DNA from: an uncultured Prevotella sp.
GTDB lineage: Bacteria > Bacteroidota > Bacteroidia > Bacteroidales > Bacteroidaceae
Assembly: GCA_937895845.1 (NCBI GenBank)
Contig: CALBLK010000023.1
Span: forward strand, 38,514-102,513
Length of the DNA: 64,000 bases
Direction of reading: 5' to 3'
Part shown: positions 36,892 through 46,496 of the stretch, piece after piece
How the letters are laid out: every line of letters starts with the position of its first letter
Numbering within the stretch: position 1 is the stretch's first letter
The notes under the pieces: generated by a model
The model's database searches: none
Seen by the model: only the letters and a program-made list of their open reading frames with translations
What the model was told of the DNA's origin: nothing
Position numbers and translations under genes: made by a program

Positions 36892-37464
36892 ATGAAGAAT
36901 ATTGTAATTTTCGGTGCACCTGGTTCAGGAAAGGGCACACAGAGCGAATTGATGATTAAGAAGTATGGCTTCGGCCATATCTCCACCGGCGATGTGCTGA
37001 GAGCCGAAATCAAGAACGGCACTGCGCTCGGCAACACGGCGAAAGCGTTTATAGACAAGGGGCAGCTCATACCCGACGACCTGATGATCGACATCCTCGC
37101 CCGCGTTTACGACAGCTTCGGGACAGACCACAAGGGCGTGATATTCGACGGGTTCCCCCGCACCATCCCGCAGGCCGAAGCCCTCAAGAAAATGCTGGCC
37201 GGGCGCGGCCACCGCATTGCGGCCATGATCGAGCTTTACGCCCCGGAGGACATCCTGATGGCCCGGCTGATTAACCGCGGCAAGGAGCAGGGGCGCTCCG
37301 ACGACAACGAGGAGACCATCAAGAAGCGCCTTGATGTCTACCACAGCCAGACATCGCCCCTCATTGACTGGTACAAGGCGGAGAACCTGCACAACTACGT
37401 GAAGAGCTACGGTGAGATTGGCACCATCTTTGACGACGTGTGCAAGGTGGTGGACAGCCTTTAG
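36892..37464 (+). CDS. adk: Adenylate kinase
   Basis: 190 residues from the ATG at 36892 (KNIVIFGAPGSGKGTQSELM); the longer frame adds an unrelated stretch. It interconverts ATP+AMP and 2 ADP. Walker A GAPGSGKGTQ is at residues 7-16, the AMP-binding FDGFPRT at about 83-89, and the LID is the short type without zinc cysteines. An intrinsic terminator follows. Confidence 0.97.
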   Translation: MKNIVIFGAPGSGKGTQSELMIKKYGFGHISTGDVLRAEIKNGTALGNTAKAFIDKGQLIPDDLMIDILARVYDSFGTDHKGVIFDGFPRTIPQAEALKKMLAGRGHRIAAMIELYAPEDILMARLINRGKEQGRSDDNEETIKKRLDVYHSQTSPLIDWYKAENLHNYVKSYGEIGTIFDDVCKVVDSL

Positions 37465-37493
37465 GGCACTTTCAACCGCGCGGCAGACAACGG

Positions 37494-37534
37494 CCCCGGG
37501 TCTCCGGAAACGGCGGAGATTCGGGGTTTTTCTT
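37494..37534 (+). terminator. adk terminator
   Basis: Stem CCCCGGGTCTCCG against CGGAGATTCGGGG with a short loop, followed by TTTTTCTTT. Its T-run merges with the -33 element of obgE. Confidence 0.75.
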
Positions 37535-37563
37535 TGCTATATAGCCTTTTTTGCGTAACTTTG
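37533..37563 (+). promoter_or_regulatory. obgE promoter
   Basis: TTTG (37533-37536), 19 bases, TAACTTTG (37556-37563): a consensus match, 28 bases before the ATG. Confidence 0.75.
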
Positions 37564-37591
37564 CAAGCGTACACCAATCACCAGAGACAGA

Positions 37592-38776
37592 ATGGCAGAA
37601 TCCAATTTCGTTGACTATGTGAAGATATACTGCCGCTCGGGCAAGGGCGGAAGGGGCTCCATGCACCTCCGCCACGTGAAATACAACCCCAACGGCGGCC
37701 CTGATGGCGGCGACGGCGGCGACGGCGGCAGCGTTTACCTGCGCGGCAACCATAACTACTGGACACTGCTTCACTTGAAATACGAGCGCCATGTGCGTGC
37801 AGGCCACGGCGGCAACGGGGGGCGCGACAAGTGCCACGGCTCCAACGGCGAGGACGTTTATATCGACGTGCCCTGCGGTACGGTGGTCTACAACGCCGAG
37901 AACGGAAAGTATGTGTGTGACGTGACCTGCGACGGACAGGAGGTGCTGCTGCTCAAGGGAGGGCGCGGCGGACTGGGCAACTTCCAGTTCCGCTCGGCCA
38001 CCAACCAGGCCCCGCGCTATGCGCAGCCGGGCGAGCCCATGCAGGAAATGACCATCATCCTCGAACTCAAGCTCCTGGCCGACGTGGGACTGGTGGGCTT
38101 CCCCAACGCCGGGAAGTCCACCCTGCTGTCGGCTCTGTCCAGCGCCAGGCCCAAGATTGCCAACTATCCCTTTACCACCCTCGAACCCTCGCTGGGCATC
38201 GTGGGCTACCGCGACCGCCAGTCGTTTGTGATGGCCGACATCCCCGGAATCATCGAGGGAGCCAGCGAGGGCAAGGGGCTGGGGCTGCGCTTCCTCCGCC
38301 ATATCGAGCGAAACTCGCTGCTGCTCTTCATGGTGCCCGGCGACACCGACGACATCAGGCACGAGTATGAGGTGCTGCTCGGCGAGCTGGAAAACTTCAA
38401 TCCCGACATGCTTGACAAGCACCGCGTGCTGGCCGTGACCAAGTCAGACCTGCTGGACAGCGAACTGGTGGAGATGCTTCGCGAGACCACGCCCGACGAC
38501 ATCCCCGTGGTGTTCATCTCGGCAGTGACCGGGCAGGGACTGGACGAGCTGAAAGACGTGCTCTGGCGCGAGCTGAACAGCGAGAGCAACAAGCTGCAGG
38601 ACATCATGGCCGAGGACACCCTCGTGCACCGCGACAAGGATATGTCGCAATTCATGGCCGAGCTGGCAGACGAGGGCGAGGACGAGGAGATTGTCTTTGT
38701 CGACGATGCCGACATCGAGGATGCTGATGACCTCGAAGACTTTGAATATACCGATGGCGGGGAGGCCCGGAAATGA
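37592..38776 (+). CDS. obgE: GTPase ObgE/CgtA
   Basis: 394 residues. The Gly-rich OBG domain opens with [20 protein letters not shown], and the G domain has [11 protein letters not shown] (about 168-178), DIPGIIEGA and TKSDLLD. The acidic C-terminal tail ([19 protein letters not shown]) is typical. It is a ribosome-assembly and stress GTPase. Its stop overlaps the next start by ATGA. Confidence 0.97.
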   Translation: MAESNFVDYVKIYCRSGKGGRGSMHLRHVKYNPNGGPDGGDGGDGGSVYLRGNHNYWTLLHLKYERHVRAGHGGNGGRDKCHGSNGEDVYIDVPCGTVVYNAENGKYVCDVTCDGQEVLLLKGGRGGLGNFQFRSATNQAPRYAQPGEPMQEMTIILELKLLADVGLVGFPNAGKSTLLSALSSARPKIANYPFTTLEPSLGIVGYRDRQSFVMADIPGIIEGASEGKGLGLRFLRHIERNSLLLFMVPGDTDDIRHEYEVLLGELENFNPDMLDKHRVLAVTKSDLLDSELVEMLRETTPDDIPVVFISAVTGQGLDELKDVLWRELNSESNKLQDIMAEDTLVHRDKDMSQFMAELADEGEDEEIVFVDDADIEDADDLEDFEYTDGGEARK

Positions 38777-39552
38777 CCTTGCCGCGTCTGCTGTCCTATG
38801 ACTTGGGGCCGCAGGTGGTGGCTTTCACCACCACGCGCCATGGCGGCTGCAGCACCGGGAGGCACGGTGCGTTCAACATCAATGCCTGGTGCGGGGACAC
38901 GCCCGGGCACGTGGCGGCCAACCGCAATGCACTGTGCCGGCTGCTGGGGATAGCTGACTGCTGCCTGGCTGTGCCCCACCAGGTGCACAGCACCGTTGTC
39001 CGCCGCATTGACACTGCCCGTGACATTGCCCTGCCCGGCAACCTTGAGGGCGTTGACGGACTGATGACCGACAGCCCCGGGCTGTGTGTCGGCGTGTCAA
39101 CGGCCGACTGCCTGCCTGTGCTGCTCTACGATGAGGCCCGTCATGCCGCGTGTGCCGTGCATGCCGGGTGGCGCGGCACCGTGGGGCACATTGCGCTGAA
39201 GGCCGTGGAGGCGATGGCCCGGGAGTATGGCTCCCGGCCCGGACAGCTCCGTGCCTGCATAGGCCCGGGCATCTCGGCTGACTGCTTTGAGGTGGGCGAC
39301 GAGGTGTATGCGCAGTTCGAGGCGGCCGGCTTCCGGATGGAGCGCATCGCCCGGCGAGAGGCCAAATGGCACATTGACCTCTGGGAAGCCAACCGCGCCG
39401 ACCTGGCACAGGCCGGTGTCAGCCCCTCCAGGGTGCATGTTGCCGGCATCTGCACCTACCTCCATGCCGCTGACTTTTTCTCGGCGCGCCGGCTTGGCAC
39501 AGACTCCGGCCGTCTCTTTACAGGAATCCTCTTGAAACCTTTAGCCCGATGA
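38773..39552 (+). CDS. pgeF: YfiH/PgeF-family purine nucleoside phosphorylase-like protein (laccase domain)
   Basis: 259 residues. The motifs [12 protein letters not shown] (about 71-82), [12 protein letters not shown] (about 110-121) and [20 protein letters not shown] (about 130-149) hold the metal-binding His/Cys residues of this family, once called polyphenol oxidase. It is thought to act on peptidoglycan-precursor editing or purine nucleosides. Four-base overlaps with obgE and the next gene show tight coupling. Confidence 0.9.
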   Translation: MTLPRLLSYDLGPQVVAFTTTRHGGCSTGRHGAFNINAWCGDTPGHVAANRNALCRLLGIADCCLAVPHQVHSTVVRRIDTARDIALPGNLEGVDGLMTDSPGLCVGVSTADCLPVLLYDEARHAACAVHAGWRGTVGHIALKAVEAMAREYGSRPGQLRACIGPGISADCFEVGDEVYAQFEAAGFRMERIARREAKWHIDLWEANRADLAQAGVSPSRVHVAGICTYLHAADFFSARRLGTDSGRLFTGILLKPLAR

Positions 39553-40679
39553 AACATCTACTCTTTGCGGCCAGTCTCTTGCTGGCCCTGCCCTCTGCCG
39601 CACAGGAACAGTTCAGTGCGCTCGAACAACAGCAGGTCAGTCTGGCCACCAAGGGCCTCTTTGACAAGTCGGAGGCGTTCTCCGTCGACTTTGCCGCCCT
39701 CAGCCCCGGCGGTTACTCCTTTCCCCTCCCAGTGGGAAAGGCCCGGCTCGCCGGTGACTACTATGTGGAGATAGCCACCCGGAGGGGCGATGCCGTCAAG
39801 GCGATGTTCGACGGCGTGGTGCGCCTGTCACGGCGTCACCTCACCCATGGCAACGTAGTTGTCGTCCGCCACAGCAACGGCCTGGAGACGGTCTATGCCC
39901 ACAATGCGCAGAACATGGTGCAGGTGGGGCAGCGTGTCAGGGCCGGCCAGACGGTGGCCATCGTCGGCGGCGAGGGCGGGCGCACCTACTGTCTGTTCTC
40001 CATTATGGTCAACGGCTGCCGCATCAACCCCGAGACGGTGCTCAGCCTCGCCAGTCACCGCCTGTTCCGCCAGGTCCTGCTGTGCAAGCGAACCGGTGTG
40101 GCAACGGTGGATGTCAGCGTGGTTCACAAGGAAAAGGGCGCCGCCAATCCCGCCTATGTCTCTCTCCGTAACTTCAGTGCCAGCACCGACCCCTTTGGCA
40201 AGAGCGGCACGATAACGCTCAACCTGGCCGCCTACCCTTCCGACGAGTGGGCCTATCCGCTGCCGGGCGCCAAGGTTATCAGTCCTTTCGGGCGCCGCGG
40301 AAGGCGGAGCCATTCGGGCGTTGACATCAAGACCCGGGCCAACGACAACATCTATGCCGCCTTTGCCGGCGTGGTCACCATGTCGCAAAGCTATGCCGGC
40401 TATGGCAAGTGCATCCGCATCAAGCACCCCAACGGCTTGGAGACGCTGTACAGCCACAACTCGAAAAACCTTGTGAAGGTGGGCGACAAGGTGAAGGCCG
40501 GCCAGTGCATTGCCCTGACTGGCCGCACGGGCAGGGCCACTACGGAGCATCTGCACTTTGAGTGCCGCGTGGCTGGCCGTACCGTTGACCCCGCAAAAAT
40601 CTTCGACCACCGCACGCACTCGCTCCGCCAGCACAAGGTGGTGCTGTCCAAGCGGGGCACGCTAACGGTCAAGCGTTAG
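39549..40679 (+). CDS. Secreted double M23-domain protein, first domain degenerate
   Basis: 376 residues with a signal peptide ([18 protein letters not shown]). Two LytM/M23 domains lie at about 50-165 and 225-365. The second has the metal motifs SHSGVDIKT (H near 255) and EHLHFECRV (near 334), as expected for an active zinc endopeptidase. The first has DYYVEIA and CLFSIMV at those places, lacking the His and Asp ligands, while keeping NGLETVYAHN; it is therefore probably a structural or regulatory copy. Its start overlaps pgeF by ATGA. Likely a periplasmic peptidoglycan endopeptidase or amidase activator. Confidence 0.88.
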   Translation: MKHLLFAASLLLALPSAAQEQFSALEQQQVSLATKGLFDKSEAFSVDFAALSPGGYSFPLPVGKARLAGDYYVEIATRRGDAVKAMFDGVVRLSRRHLTHGNVVVVRHSNGLETVYAHNAQNMVQVGQRVRAGQTVAIVGGEGGRTYCLFSIMVNGCRINPETVLSLASHRLFRQVLLCKRTGVATVDVSVVHKEKGAANPAYVSLRNFSASTDPFGKSGTITLNLAAYPSDEWAYPLPGAKVISPFGRRGRRSHSGVDIKTRANDNIYAAFAGVVTMSQSYAGYGKCIRIKHPNGLETLYSHNSKNLVKVGDKVKAGQCIALTGRTGRATTEHLHFECRVAGRTVDPAKIFDHRTHSLRQHKVVLSKRGTLTVKR

Positions 40680-40810
40680 GCTGTCCCCGGTTGGCCATCG
40701 GCTTCAGTCCCCGGGTCGCTGCTTGTTTCGTGTGGCCTTTTGTCTGCGCAGTGTCCAGGCGCCCGGTTTGCGGCGGGGGCACAGTGAGGTGCAAGTGAGT
40801 TTGGGTATAA

Positions 40811-40856
40811 CAGCGTGCGAGGGCGCCGGCATTACCGCCGGCGCCCTCGCACGCTG
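40811..40856. terminator. Bidirectional hairpin terminator
   Basis: A perfect 20-bp stem, CAGCGTGCGAGGGCGCCGGC (40811-40830) with its complement at 40837-40856, and a 6-nt loop. It lies between convergent M23 genes. TCAAAAA follows on +, giving no T-tail on that strand; the - strand enters through TTTTTGA. Confidence 0.55.
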
Positions 40857-40893
40857 TCAAAAAGGAAGGGCTTGCTGTTGCGCCCTGGTCCCA

Positions 40894-41841
40894 TCAGTCG
40901 TATTTCAGAATCTGGCCAGGCCTCAGCTTGGTCCTTTTGCTGATGCGGTTCAGCTTGCAGAGGCTGTCAACGGACGTGCCGCGCTTGCGTGCGATGACCG
41001 ACAGCGTCTCGCCGCGCGCCACTTTGTGGAAGCGCACGTCGCCGTTGTAGGTGCTGGTGTTGGCCATGGTGGCAGTGTTAACATCGTCCCCGCTCTCGCT
41101 GCTGCCGGCAAATATGCTGGTTCCAACGCCGCGCAAGCGGTTGGCTATGACCGACTCTCTCTCGTAGGTGTCGCGCCTGAACATATAGAAGTTGTCTACC
41201 ACGTCCTGGTTGCGGAAGTCGAACATCAGCGCCGGGTTGAGCGCCACGCCGCAGAGGCGGGTCTCAAAGTGAAGGTGCGAACCCGTGCTCCTGCCCGTGT
41301 TCCCGCCCAGTCCGATGGGGTCGCCGGCGTGTACCTCCTCGTTTTCGCTCACCAGGTGCTTTGACATGTGGCCGTAGATGGTCTCCAGGCCGTTGTAGTG
41401 GCGGATCACCACATACTTGCCATAGCCGCGCGCCTCGTAGTTGACAATGCGCACCTTGCCGCTGAAGGCCGCCCGGATGGTGTCGCCGATGTACACCTTG
41501 ATGTCCATTCCCTTGTGCTGCCGGCCCCAGCGTGCGCCAAAGTTCGAGGTGAGCACACGGTTTGTCGTGGGCATGCAGAAGCCCCTCAGGTCAATGCGGA
41601 ACGAGTCGGGAAGCTGCGTGGCGCGGTGGGCGTAGCGGTTCTCCCACTCTTCGTAGAGGTCGGCGGCCGGCGATTCGAACTGTTCTTGCAGGATAAGCCT
41701 GTGCAGGGCGACCGAGTCAACGGCCTTCATCTTTTTGTCTACTGGGGCCTGGCGTGCCAGAAGGTCCTGCCCCCATGCGCCGGTGGCAGACAGCGACAGG
41801 CACGTTACAGCTACTATGGTCTTAATCTTCTTGCTCAGCAT
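40894..41841 (-). CDS. M23 peptidase with C-terminal LysM domain
   Basis: 315 residues from the ATG at 41841; the preceding in-frame TTG is less likely. Signal peptide KKIKTIVAVTCLSLSATGAWG. The M23 domain has RQHKGMDIKVYIG and SHLHFETRL, so all metal ligands are present. The C-terminal LysM (HKVARGETLSVIARKRGTS, then LNRISKRTKLRPGQIL) binds peptidoglycan. Likely an exported cell-wall endopeptidase. A -7 box lies about 100 bases upstream. Confidence 0.92.
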   Translation of the reverse strand: MLSKKIKTIVAVTCLSLSATGAWGQDLLARQAPVDKKMKAVDSVALHRLILQEQFESPAADLYEEWENRYAHRATQLPDSFRIDLRGFCMPTTNRVLTSNFGARWGRQHKGMDIKVYIGDTIRAAFSGKVRIVNYEARGYGKYVVIRHYNGLETIYGHMSKHLVSENEEVHAGDPIGLGGNTGRSTGSHLHFETRLCGVALNPALMFDFRNQDVVDNFYMFRRDTYERESVIANRLRGVGTSIFAGSSESGDDVNTATMANTSTYNGDVRFHKVARGETLSVIARKRGTSVDSLCKLNRISKRTKLRPGQILKYD

Positions 41842-41943
41842 AAATTGTTTTCGGTTCAAAAGAGTTGGAGCAGGGTAACAAGAAAAGAATAATTAGAATC
41901 CAATTATTAACCTTTACGCCCTGCTTTTGTAAAGCGAACGTTG

Positions 41944-41951
41944 CAAAGATA
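41944..41951 (-). promoter_or_regulatory. -7 box (TATCTTTG) for the LysM-M23 gene
   Basis: TATCTTTG on the - strand, about 103 bases before the ATG, predicting a leader of about 100 bases. No TTTG at the -33 distance. Confidence 0.5.
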
Positions 41952-42046
41952 CTAAAAAATCGCTAAAGTAGTGTGCTATTAACACTATTTGTCGCTTTTT
42001 TAACACTTTGGCCAACAATGTGTTTGTCCGCTTTAGGTTGAGCGAT

Positions 42047-44146
42047 TCATGAAATGGCGGCCCAGTTGATGTCGGTCTTCCGCATCTCGCGAAGGCGTTG
42101 CCACAGCTGCCGGTAGCGCGGCTTTTCGCACGTGGGGTCGTCTTCGATGACGCGCTGTGCCTCGTCGCGCGCCATCTGCACGAGCTGTCCGTCGCGCGCG
42201 ATGTCCGCTATCTTCAGGTCAAACGCCATTCCGCTCTGCTGCGTTCCCTCGAGGTCGCCCGGCCCGCGCAGCTTGAGGTCGGCCTCGGCAATGCGGAACC
42301 CGTCGTTTGTGTCGCACATGATGTCAATGCGCTTCCGGGTGTCCTCGCTCAGCTTGTGCCCGGTCACCAGGATGCAGAACGACTGGTCGGCGCCGCGGCC
42401 CACGCGTCCCCGGAGCTGGTGGAGCTGCGACAGTCCGAACCGCTGTGCGTCAAGAATGACCATCACCGAGGCGTTGGGCACGTTGACCCCCACCTCGATA
42501 ACTGTCGTGGCCACCAGTATCTGCGTCTCGCGGCGCAGGAAGCGCTGCATCTCCTCCTCCTTTTCCTTGGGCTTCATGCGGCCGTGCACCTTGCTGAGCC
42601 TGAACTCCGGGAACACCTGCCGCAGCGCCTCGAAGCCATTTTCCAGGTTCTTCAGGTCGCTCTTCTCGCTTTCCTCGATGAGCGGAAACACAAAGTAGGC
42701 CTGCCGTCCCTGCCGTATCTGCTGGCGGATGCCGTCGTAGAGGCTTGTCATGCGCGTGTCAAAGACGTGGCGGGTCACCACGGGCTTCCTGCCTGGGGGA
42801 AGCTCGTCAATCACGCTCACGTCGAGGTCGCCGTACAGGGTCATGGCCAGTGTGCGCGGGATGGGCGTGGCGGTCATCACCAGCACGTGGGGCGGGTTGG
42901 CGCTCTTCCCCCACAGGCGGGCGCGCTGCGCCACCCCGAAGCGGGGTTGCTCGTCGACCACCACCAGCCCGAGCCGCGCGAACTGCACGGTGTCCTCGAT
43001 AACCGCGTGGGTGCCCACAAGGATTTGCAGGCTGCCGTCGGCCAGGCTGCCGAGCACCTCCTGCCGCCGCTTGCCCTTGACGATGCCCGTGAGCAGTCCT
43101 ACCCGGATGTCCATGCCGCCCAGCAGTTCGCGGATGGTGCTGAGGTGCTGCTCGGCCAGAATCTCCGTGGGGGCCATGATGCACGCCTGGTAGCCGTTGT
43201 CGAGCGCGATGAGCATGGCCATCAGCGCCACGAGCGTCTTTCCCGAGCCCACGTCACCCTGGAGAAGGCGGTTCATCTGCCGGCCGCTGCCCACGTCGCG
43301 GCGGATTTCGCGCAGCACGCGCTTCTGGGCCTCGGTGAGCCTGAAGGGCAGGTGGTCGCGGTAGAAGCCGTTGAAGATGTCGCCGATGCGGCTGAACACA
43401 TACCCCCGGTACTTGCGCCGGTGGTCGCTGGCATAGCGCACAATGTTGAGCTGGACGAAGAAAAGCTCCTCGAACTTCAGCCTCACGCGCGCGCGTTCCA
43501 ATTCTTTTGAGTCCTGCGGGTAGTGGATGGCGCGCAGCGCCCGGTCGCGGTCCATCAGGTGGAGCGGGGTGGTGATAAAGTCGGGCAGGGTCTCGGCGAT
43601 GGGCTCCCTGAGCTTTTCCAGCAGGTTGCGCGTCAGCTTTTCGATGGTGCGCGAGGTCATGCCCATCTTCTTCATCCTGTCCGACGTGTTGTAGTAAGGC
43701 TGCATCCCCATGCCCGACAGCTCGATGCTGGCGGCGGGGTCAATGTCCGGGTGCACCACGTTCACCCTGCCGTTGAACACCGTGGGCTTGCCAAACACCA
43801 GGTAGGGCGTGCCCACCTTGTAGCTCTTTTTGGCGTACCGGCCCCCGTTGAACCACGTGAGGTCCATCACCCCGTGCCCGTCGGAGAAGTGGGCCACGAC
43901 GCGCTCCTTCCTCGGTCCCATCTCGAACGTCTCGAAGCTCAGTATCTTGCCGCACACCTGAACAAAGGGCATCTCGCCCGTCAGCTCGTTGATGGCGTAG
44001 ATGCGGCTGCGGTCCACGTACTTGTAGGGGAAGTAGCCGAGCAGGTCGCCAAAGGAGTTGATGCCCAGCTCCTCGCTGAGAATCTTTTTCCTGCCGGGCC
44101 CCACGCCGGTGAGGTACATGATGTCTTGGTCCAGGATGTTGTACAT
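42047..44146 (-). CDS. recG: ATP-dependent DNA helicase RecG
   Basis: 699 residues. The wedge/OB domain (about 60-160) is followed by the helicase core: Walker A GDVGSGKTLVALMAM (about 299-313), TATPIPRTLAMTLYG and the C-terminal RGRVGRG. It remodels stalled replication forks. The motif II box, normally DEQHRFG, reads DEQPRFG here (Pro about 401, codon CCC at 42946-42944), a substitution at a conserved residue. It is the last gene of a pdxJ-DJ1-ispD-recG run. Confidence 0.96.
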   Translation of the reverse strand: MYNILDQDIMYLTGVGPGRKKILSEELGINSFGDLLGYFPYKYVDRSRIYAINELTGEMPFVQVCGKILSFETFEMGPRKERVVAHFSDGHGVMDLTWFNGGRYAKKSYKVGTPYLVFGKPTVFNGRVNVVHPDIDPAASIELSGMGMQPYYNTSDRMKKMGMTSRTIEKLTRNLLEKLREPIAETLPDFITTPLHLMDRDRALRAIHYPQDSKELERARVRLKFEELFFVQLNIVRYASDHRRKYRGYVFSRIGDIFNGFYRDHLPFRLTEAQKRVLREIRRDVGSGRQMNRLLQGDVGSGKTLVALMAMLIALDNGYQACIMAPTEILAEQHLSTIRELLGGMDIRVGLLTGIVKGKRRQEVLGSLADGSLQILVGTHAVIEDTVQFARLGLVVVDEQPRFGVAQRARLWGKSANPPHVLVMTATPIPRTLAMTLYGDLDVSVIDELPPGRKPVVTRHVFDTRMTSLYDGIRQQIRQGRQAYFVFPLIEESEKSDLKNLENGFEALRQVFPEFRLSKVHGRMKPKEKEEEMQRFLRRETQILVATTVIEVGVNVPNASVMVILDAQRFGLSQLHQLRGRVGRGADQSFCILVTGHKLSEDTRKRIDIMCDTNDGFRIAEADLKLRGPGDLEGTQQSGMAFDLKIADIARDGQLVQMARDEAQRVIEDDPTCEKPRYRQLWQRLREMRKTDINWAAIS

Positions 44147-44189
44147 GGTGAGCTTGTCTGTCGTGTGCGCGTGCCGCCGTCCCTTGCTG

Positions 44190-44891
44190 TCAGAGCAGCG
44201 CCTGCGCTATCTTGAGGTCAAACGGTGTCGTTATCTTGATGTTCTCGCGGTTGCCCTCCACCAGTGTGATGGCGTGCCCGAGTCGCTCCACCACCGAGGC
44301 GTCGTCGGTGAAAGCCTCGGTGTAAGGCTGGCGGTAGGCCCTTTTGAGCAGCTGGATGTCAAAGGTCTGCGGTGTCTGCACCAGCCGGTAGTCGCTTCGC
44401 GGCACAGTGACGCTTGTCCGCGGCGCGCCGCTGTCCGCGGCTTCCGCTGTCTCCCCGGGCAGCAGTTTCCGCAGGGTCTCCACCACCGGCGCCACGGGGA
44501 CGGCCGCCCCCTGCGCGCGTGCCACCCCGTAGCAGTTGCTGATGACCTGTACTGCCGGAAAGGGCCGCACGCCGTCGTGAACCCCCACCACGCCCTGCTC
44601 GCTGTCCGGGATGAGTGCCAGCCCGTTGCTCACCGAGTGGAAGCGCGTCGGCCCGCCGTCGGCGATGCTCACCGGCGCGCTGAAGCCATACTCCCGGCAC
44701 AGGCTGCGCCAGTAGTCCTGCTGCGCCCTGGGCAGCACCAGGATGACGCGCAGCCCCTCCGAGCAGGCCATGAAGCGGTCGATGGTGCGCATCAGCACCG
44801 GCCGGCCGGCGACAGGCAGAAACTGCTTGGGCACGTCGGTCCCCATGCGCAGCCCCTTGCCTCCGGCCACAATGATTGCATAGTCGGCCAT
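44190..44891 (-). CDS. ispD: 2-C-methyl-D-erythritol 4-phosphate cytidylyltransferase
   Basis: 233 residues. The MEP isoprenoid pathway enzyme uses CTP. The N-terminal [19 protein letters not shown] (about 6-24) and the later VHDGVRPF and TDDASVVE blocks are typical. It shares its first base with the end of the DJ-1 gene (ATGA-type overlap), so expression is coupled. Confidence 0.96.
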   Translation of the reverse strand: MADYAIIVAGGKGLRMGTDVPKQFLPVAGRPVLMRTIDRFMACSEGLRVILVLPRAQQDYWRSLCREYGFSAPVSIADGGPTRFHSVSNGLALIPDSEQGVVGVHDGVRPFPAVQVISNCYGVARAQGAAVPVAPVVETLRKLLPGETAEAADSGAPRTSVTVPRSDYRLVQTPQTFDIQLLKRAYRQPYTEAFTDDASVVERLGHAITLVEGNRENIKITTPFDLKIAQALL

Positions 44892-45436
44892 CAGTCGCAG
44901 AGCATCGCTGCCGCCACCTCGCGCGCCTTGTCCCTGCCCGTGAGGGCGGCCAGCAGCGTGAAGGCATATTCAAACGTGGCGCCCGGTCCCTTGCCGGTGA
45001 TGATGTTGCCGTCTACGGTACACATCTCCCCCGTGTATTCGGCGCCGGCCAGGTGCCCCTCGAAGCCCGGGTAGCAGGTGGCGCGGCGGCCCTTGAGCAG
45101 GCCCAGCGAGCCGAGCACGATGGGCGCGGCGCAGATGGCCCCTATGCGCCTGCCCTTGGCATGGTGTGCGGCCAGCATCTGCCGCAGGGGCATGCAGGCG
45201 TTCAGGTTGGTGGCGCCGGGCATGCCGCCAGGCAGCAGCAGCAGGTCGGCGTCGCTGCAGTCGGCCTCCTCGATGAGCAGGTCGGCCTTCACTGTGGTGC
45301 CGTTGCTTGCCTCCACCAGCTTGTCGCCGGTGATGCTCACCGTCTTGGTGTCAATGTCGCCACGGCGCAGGATGTCGACGGGTCCGATGGCCTCTATGGG
45401 CTCGAAGCCCGTGGCCAGAAATTCATATACTTTCAT
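44891..45436 (-). CDS. DJ-1/PfpI-family protein (YajL-like)
   Basis: 181 residues of the ThiJ/DJ-1 fold. The nucleophile elbow is [17 protein letters not shown] (Cys about 106), with the conserved Glu near residue 17 ([16 protein letters not shown]). Related to YajL, proposed in protein deglycation or as a thiol chaperone; the true activity is debated. Located between pdxJ and ispD. Confidence 0.9.
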   Translation of the reverse strand: MKVYEFLATGFEPIEAIGPVDILRRGDIDTKTVSITGDKLVEASNGTTVKADLLIEEADCSDADLLLLPGGMPGATNLNACMPLRQMLAAHHAKGRRIGAICAAPIVLGSLGLLKGRRATCYPGFEGHLAGAEYTGEMCTVDGNIITGKGPGATFEYAFTLLAALTGRDKAREVAAAMLCD

Positions 45437-45488
45437 ATTCTTGTTTGTTTGATGGTTCGCTGGTTGTGGCGCAGCCGTTGCAAGGCGG

Positions 45489-46202
45489 TCATTTCAGCGC
45501 CTCCTTGTACAGGCGGATGGTCTCGTGCAGGCCCATGTAGAGCGCGTCGCAGATGATGGCATGGCCGATGCTCACCTCGTCAACCCACGGGATGCGCCGG
45601 TGGAAGTAGTGCAGGTTCGCCAGGCTCAGGTCGTGCCCTGCGTTCAGTCCCAGTCCCTGCCGGCGCGCCTCCTCGGCCGCCTCGACAAACGGCTTGATGG
45701 CCTCCTCGCGGTTGGCTGCATAGTTGGCTGCGTAAGGCTCGGTGTACAGTTCCACGCGGTGGCTGCCGCAGACCTTGGCCCCCTCCACCATCCTCGGGTC
45801 GGGGTCTACAAAGATGCTCGTGCGTATGCCAGCCTCGTTAAACCGCCCCACCACGTCGGTGAGAAACGTCTTGTTGGCCAGCGTGTCCCATCCGTGGTTC
45901 GAGGTGAGCTGCGCCTCGCTGTCGGGCACCAGGGTCACCTGGGTGGGCCTCACCTCCAGCACCAGGCCGATGTACCTGTCAATGGGGTTGCCCTCGATGT
46001 TCAGCTCGGTCGTTATCAGGGGCTTGATGTCCCTCACGTCCTGGTAGCGTATGTGGCGCTCGTCGGGCCTGGGGTGCACCGTGATGCCCTCGGCGCCGAA
46101 TCCCTGGCAGTCGGCGGCCACCTGCAGCACGTCGGGGTTGTTGCCTCCGCGGGCGTTGCGCAGTGTCGCCACTTTGTTGATGTTTACGCTCAATTTCGTC
46201 AT
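45489..46202 (-). CDS. pdxJ: Pyridoxine 5'-phosphate synthase
   Basis: 237 residues. It joins 1-deoxyxylulose 5-phosphate with 3-amino-2-oxopropyl phosphate to PNP. Starts [20 protein letters not shown] and has [18 protein letters not shown] and [15 protein letters not shown], typical of PdxJ. Its promoter is inside the duplicated region upstream (46298-46328). Confidence 0.96.
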   Translation of the reverse strand: MTKLSVNINKVATLRNARGGNNPDVLQVAADCQGFGAEGITVHPRPDERHIRYQDVRDIKPLITTELNIEGNPIDRYIGLVLEVRPTQVTLVPDSEAQLTSNHGWDTLANKTFLTDVVGRFNEAGIRTSIFVDPDPRMVEGAKVCGSHRVELYTEPYAANYAANREEAIKPFVEAAEEARRQGLGLNAGHDLSLANLHYFHRRIPWVDEVSIGHAIICDALYMGLHETIRLYKEALK

Positions 46203-46252
46203 AGTCCTGAATAAATTTAGTCTGTATTGATGCTGTTTATGCTAAAAAGTCG

Positions 46253-46260
46253 TATTTTTG
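46253..46260 (+). promoter_or_regulatory. -7 box (TATTTTTG), candidate nadK promoter
   Basis: TATTTTTG on + at 46253-46260, pointing at nadK; the leader would be about 230 bases and would contain the 87-bp repeats. No TTTG at the -33 position. Confidence 0.4.
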
Positions 46261-46297
46261 CAACGTGATATGCCGCATTTCAGCTGCATGGATAATG

Positions 46298-46328
46298 CAA
46301 AGATAGTGCAAACCGAAGACAATGCAAA
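46298..46328 (-). promoter_or_regulatory. pdxJ promoter
   Basis: On the - strand TTTG (46328-46325), 19 bases, TATCTTTG (46305-46298): an exact consensus match, about 96 bases before the pdxJ ATG. The -33 is inside the first 87-bp unit. The second copy has a changed -7 (TATCTTTT). Confidence 0.7.
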
Positions 46329-46488
46329 ATAAAAGGGCGTGAAACGGCCTTTATTTTTATTGTTGAGGTGCCGCCTATTTTATGAAAAGATAGTGCAAAC
46401 CGAAGACAATGCAAAATAAAAGGGCGTGAAACGGCCTTTATTTTTATTGTTGAGGTGCCGCCTATTTTATGAAAAGATAGTGCAAACC
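46301..46488. repeat. 87-bp exact tandem duplication plus partial third copy
   Basis: 46301-46387 and 46388-46474 are identical, and 46475-46488 starts a third copy before the nadK ATG at 46497. Each unit holds TTTG of the pdxJ promoter and a hairpin AAAGG-GCGTGAAACGG-CCTTT followed by ATTTTTATT that looks like a + strand terminator. 87 is a multiple of three, so an open frame runs across on the - strand, but nothing suggests it is a gene. Confidence 0.9.
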
Positions 46489-46496
46489 GCCCCTTT

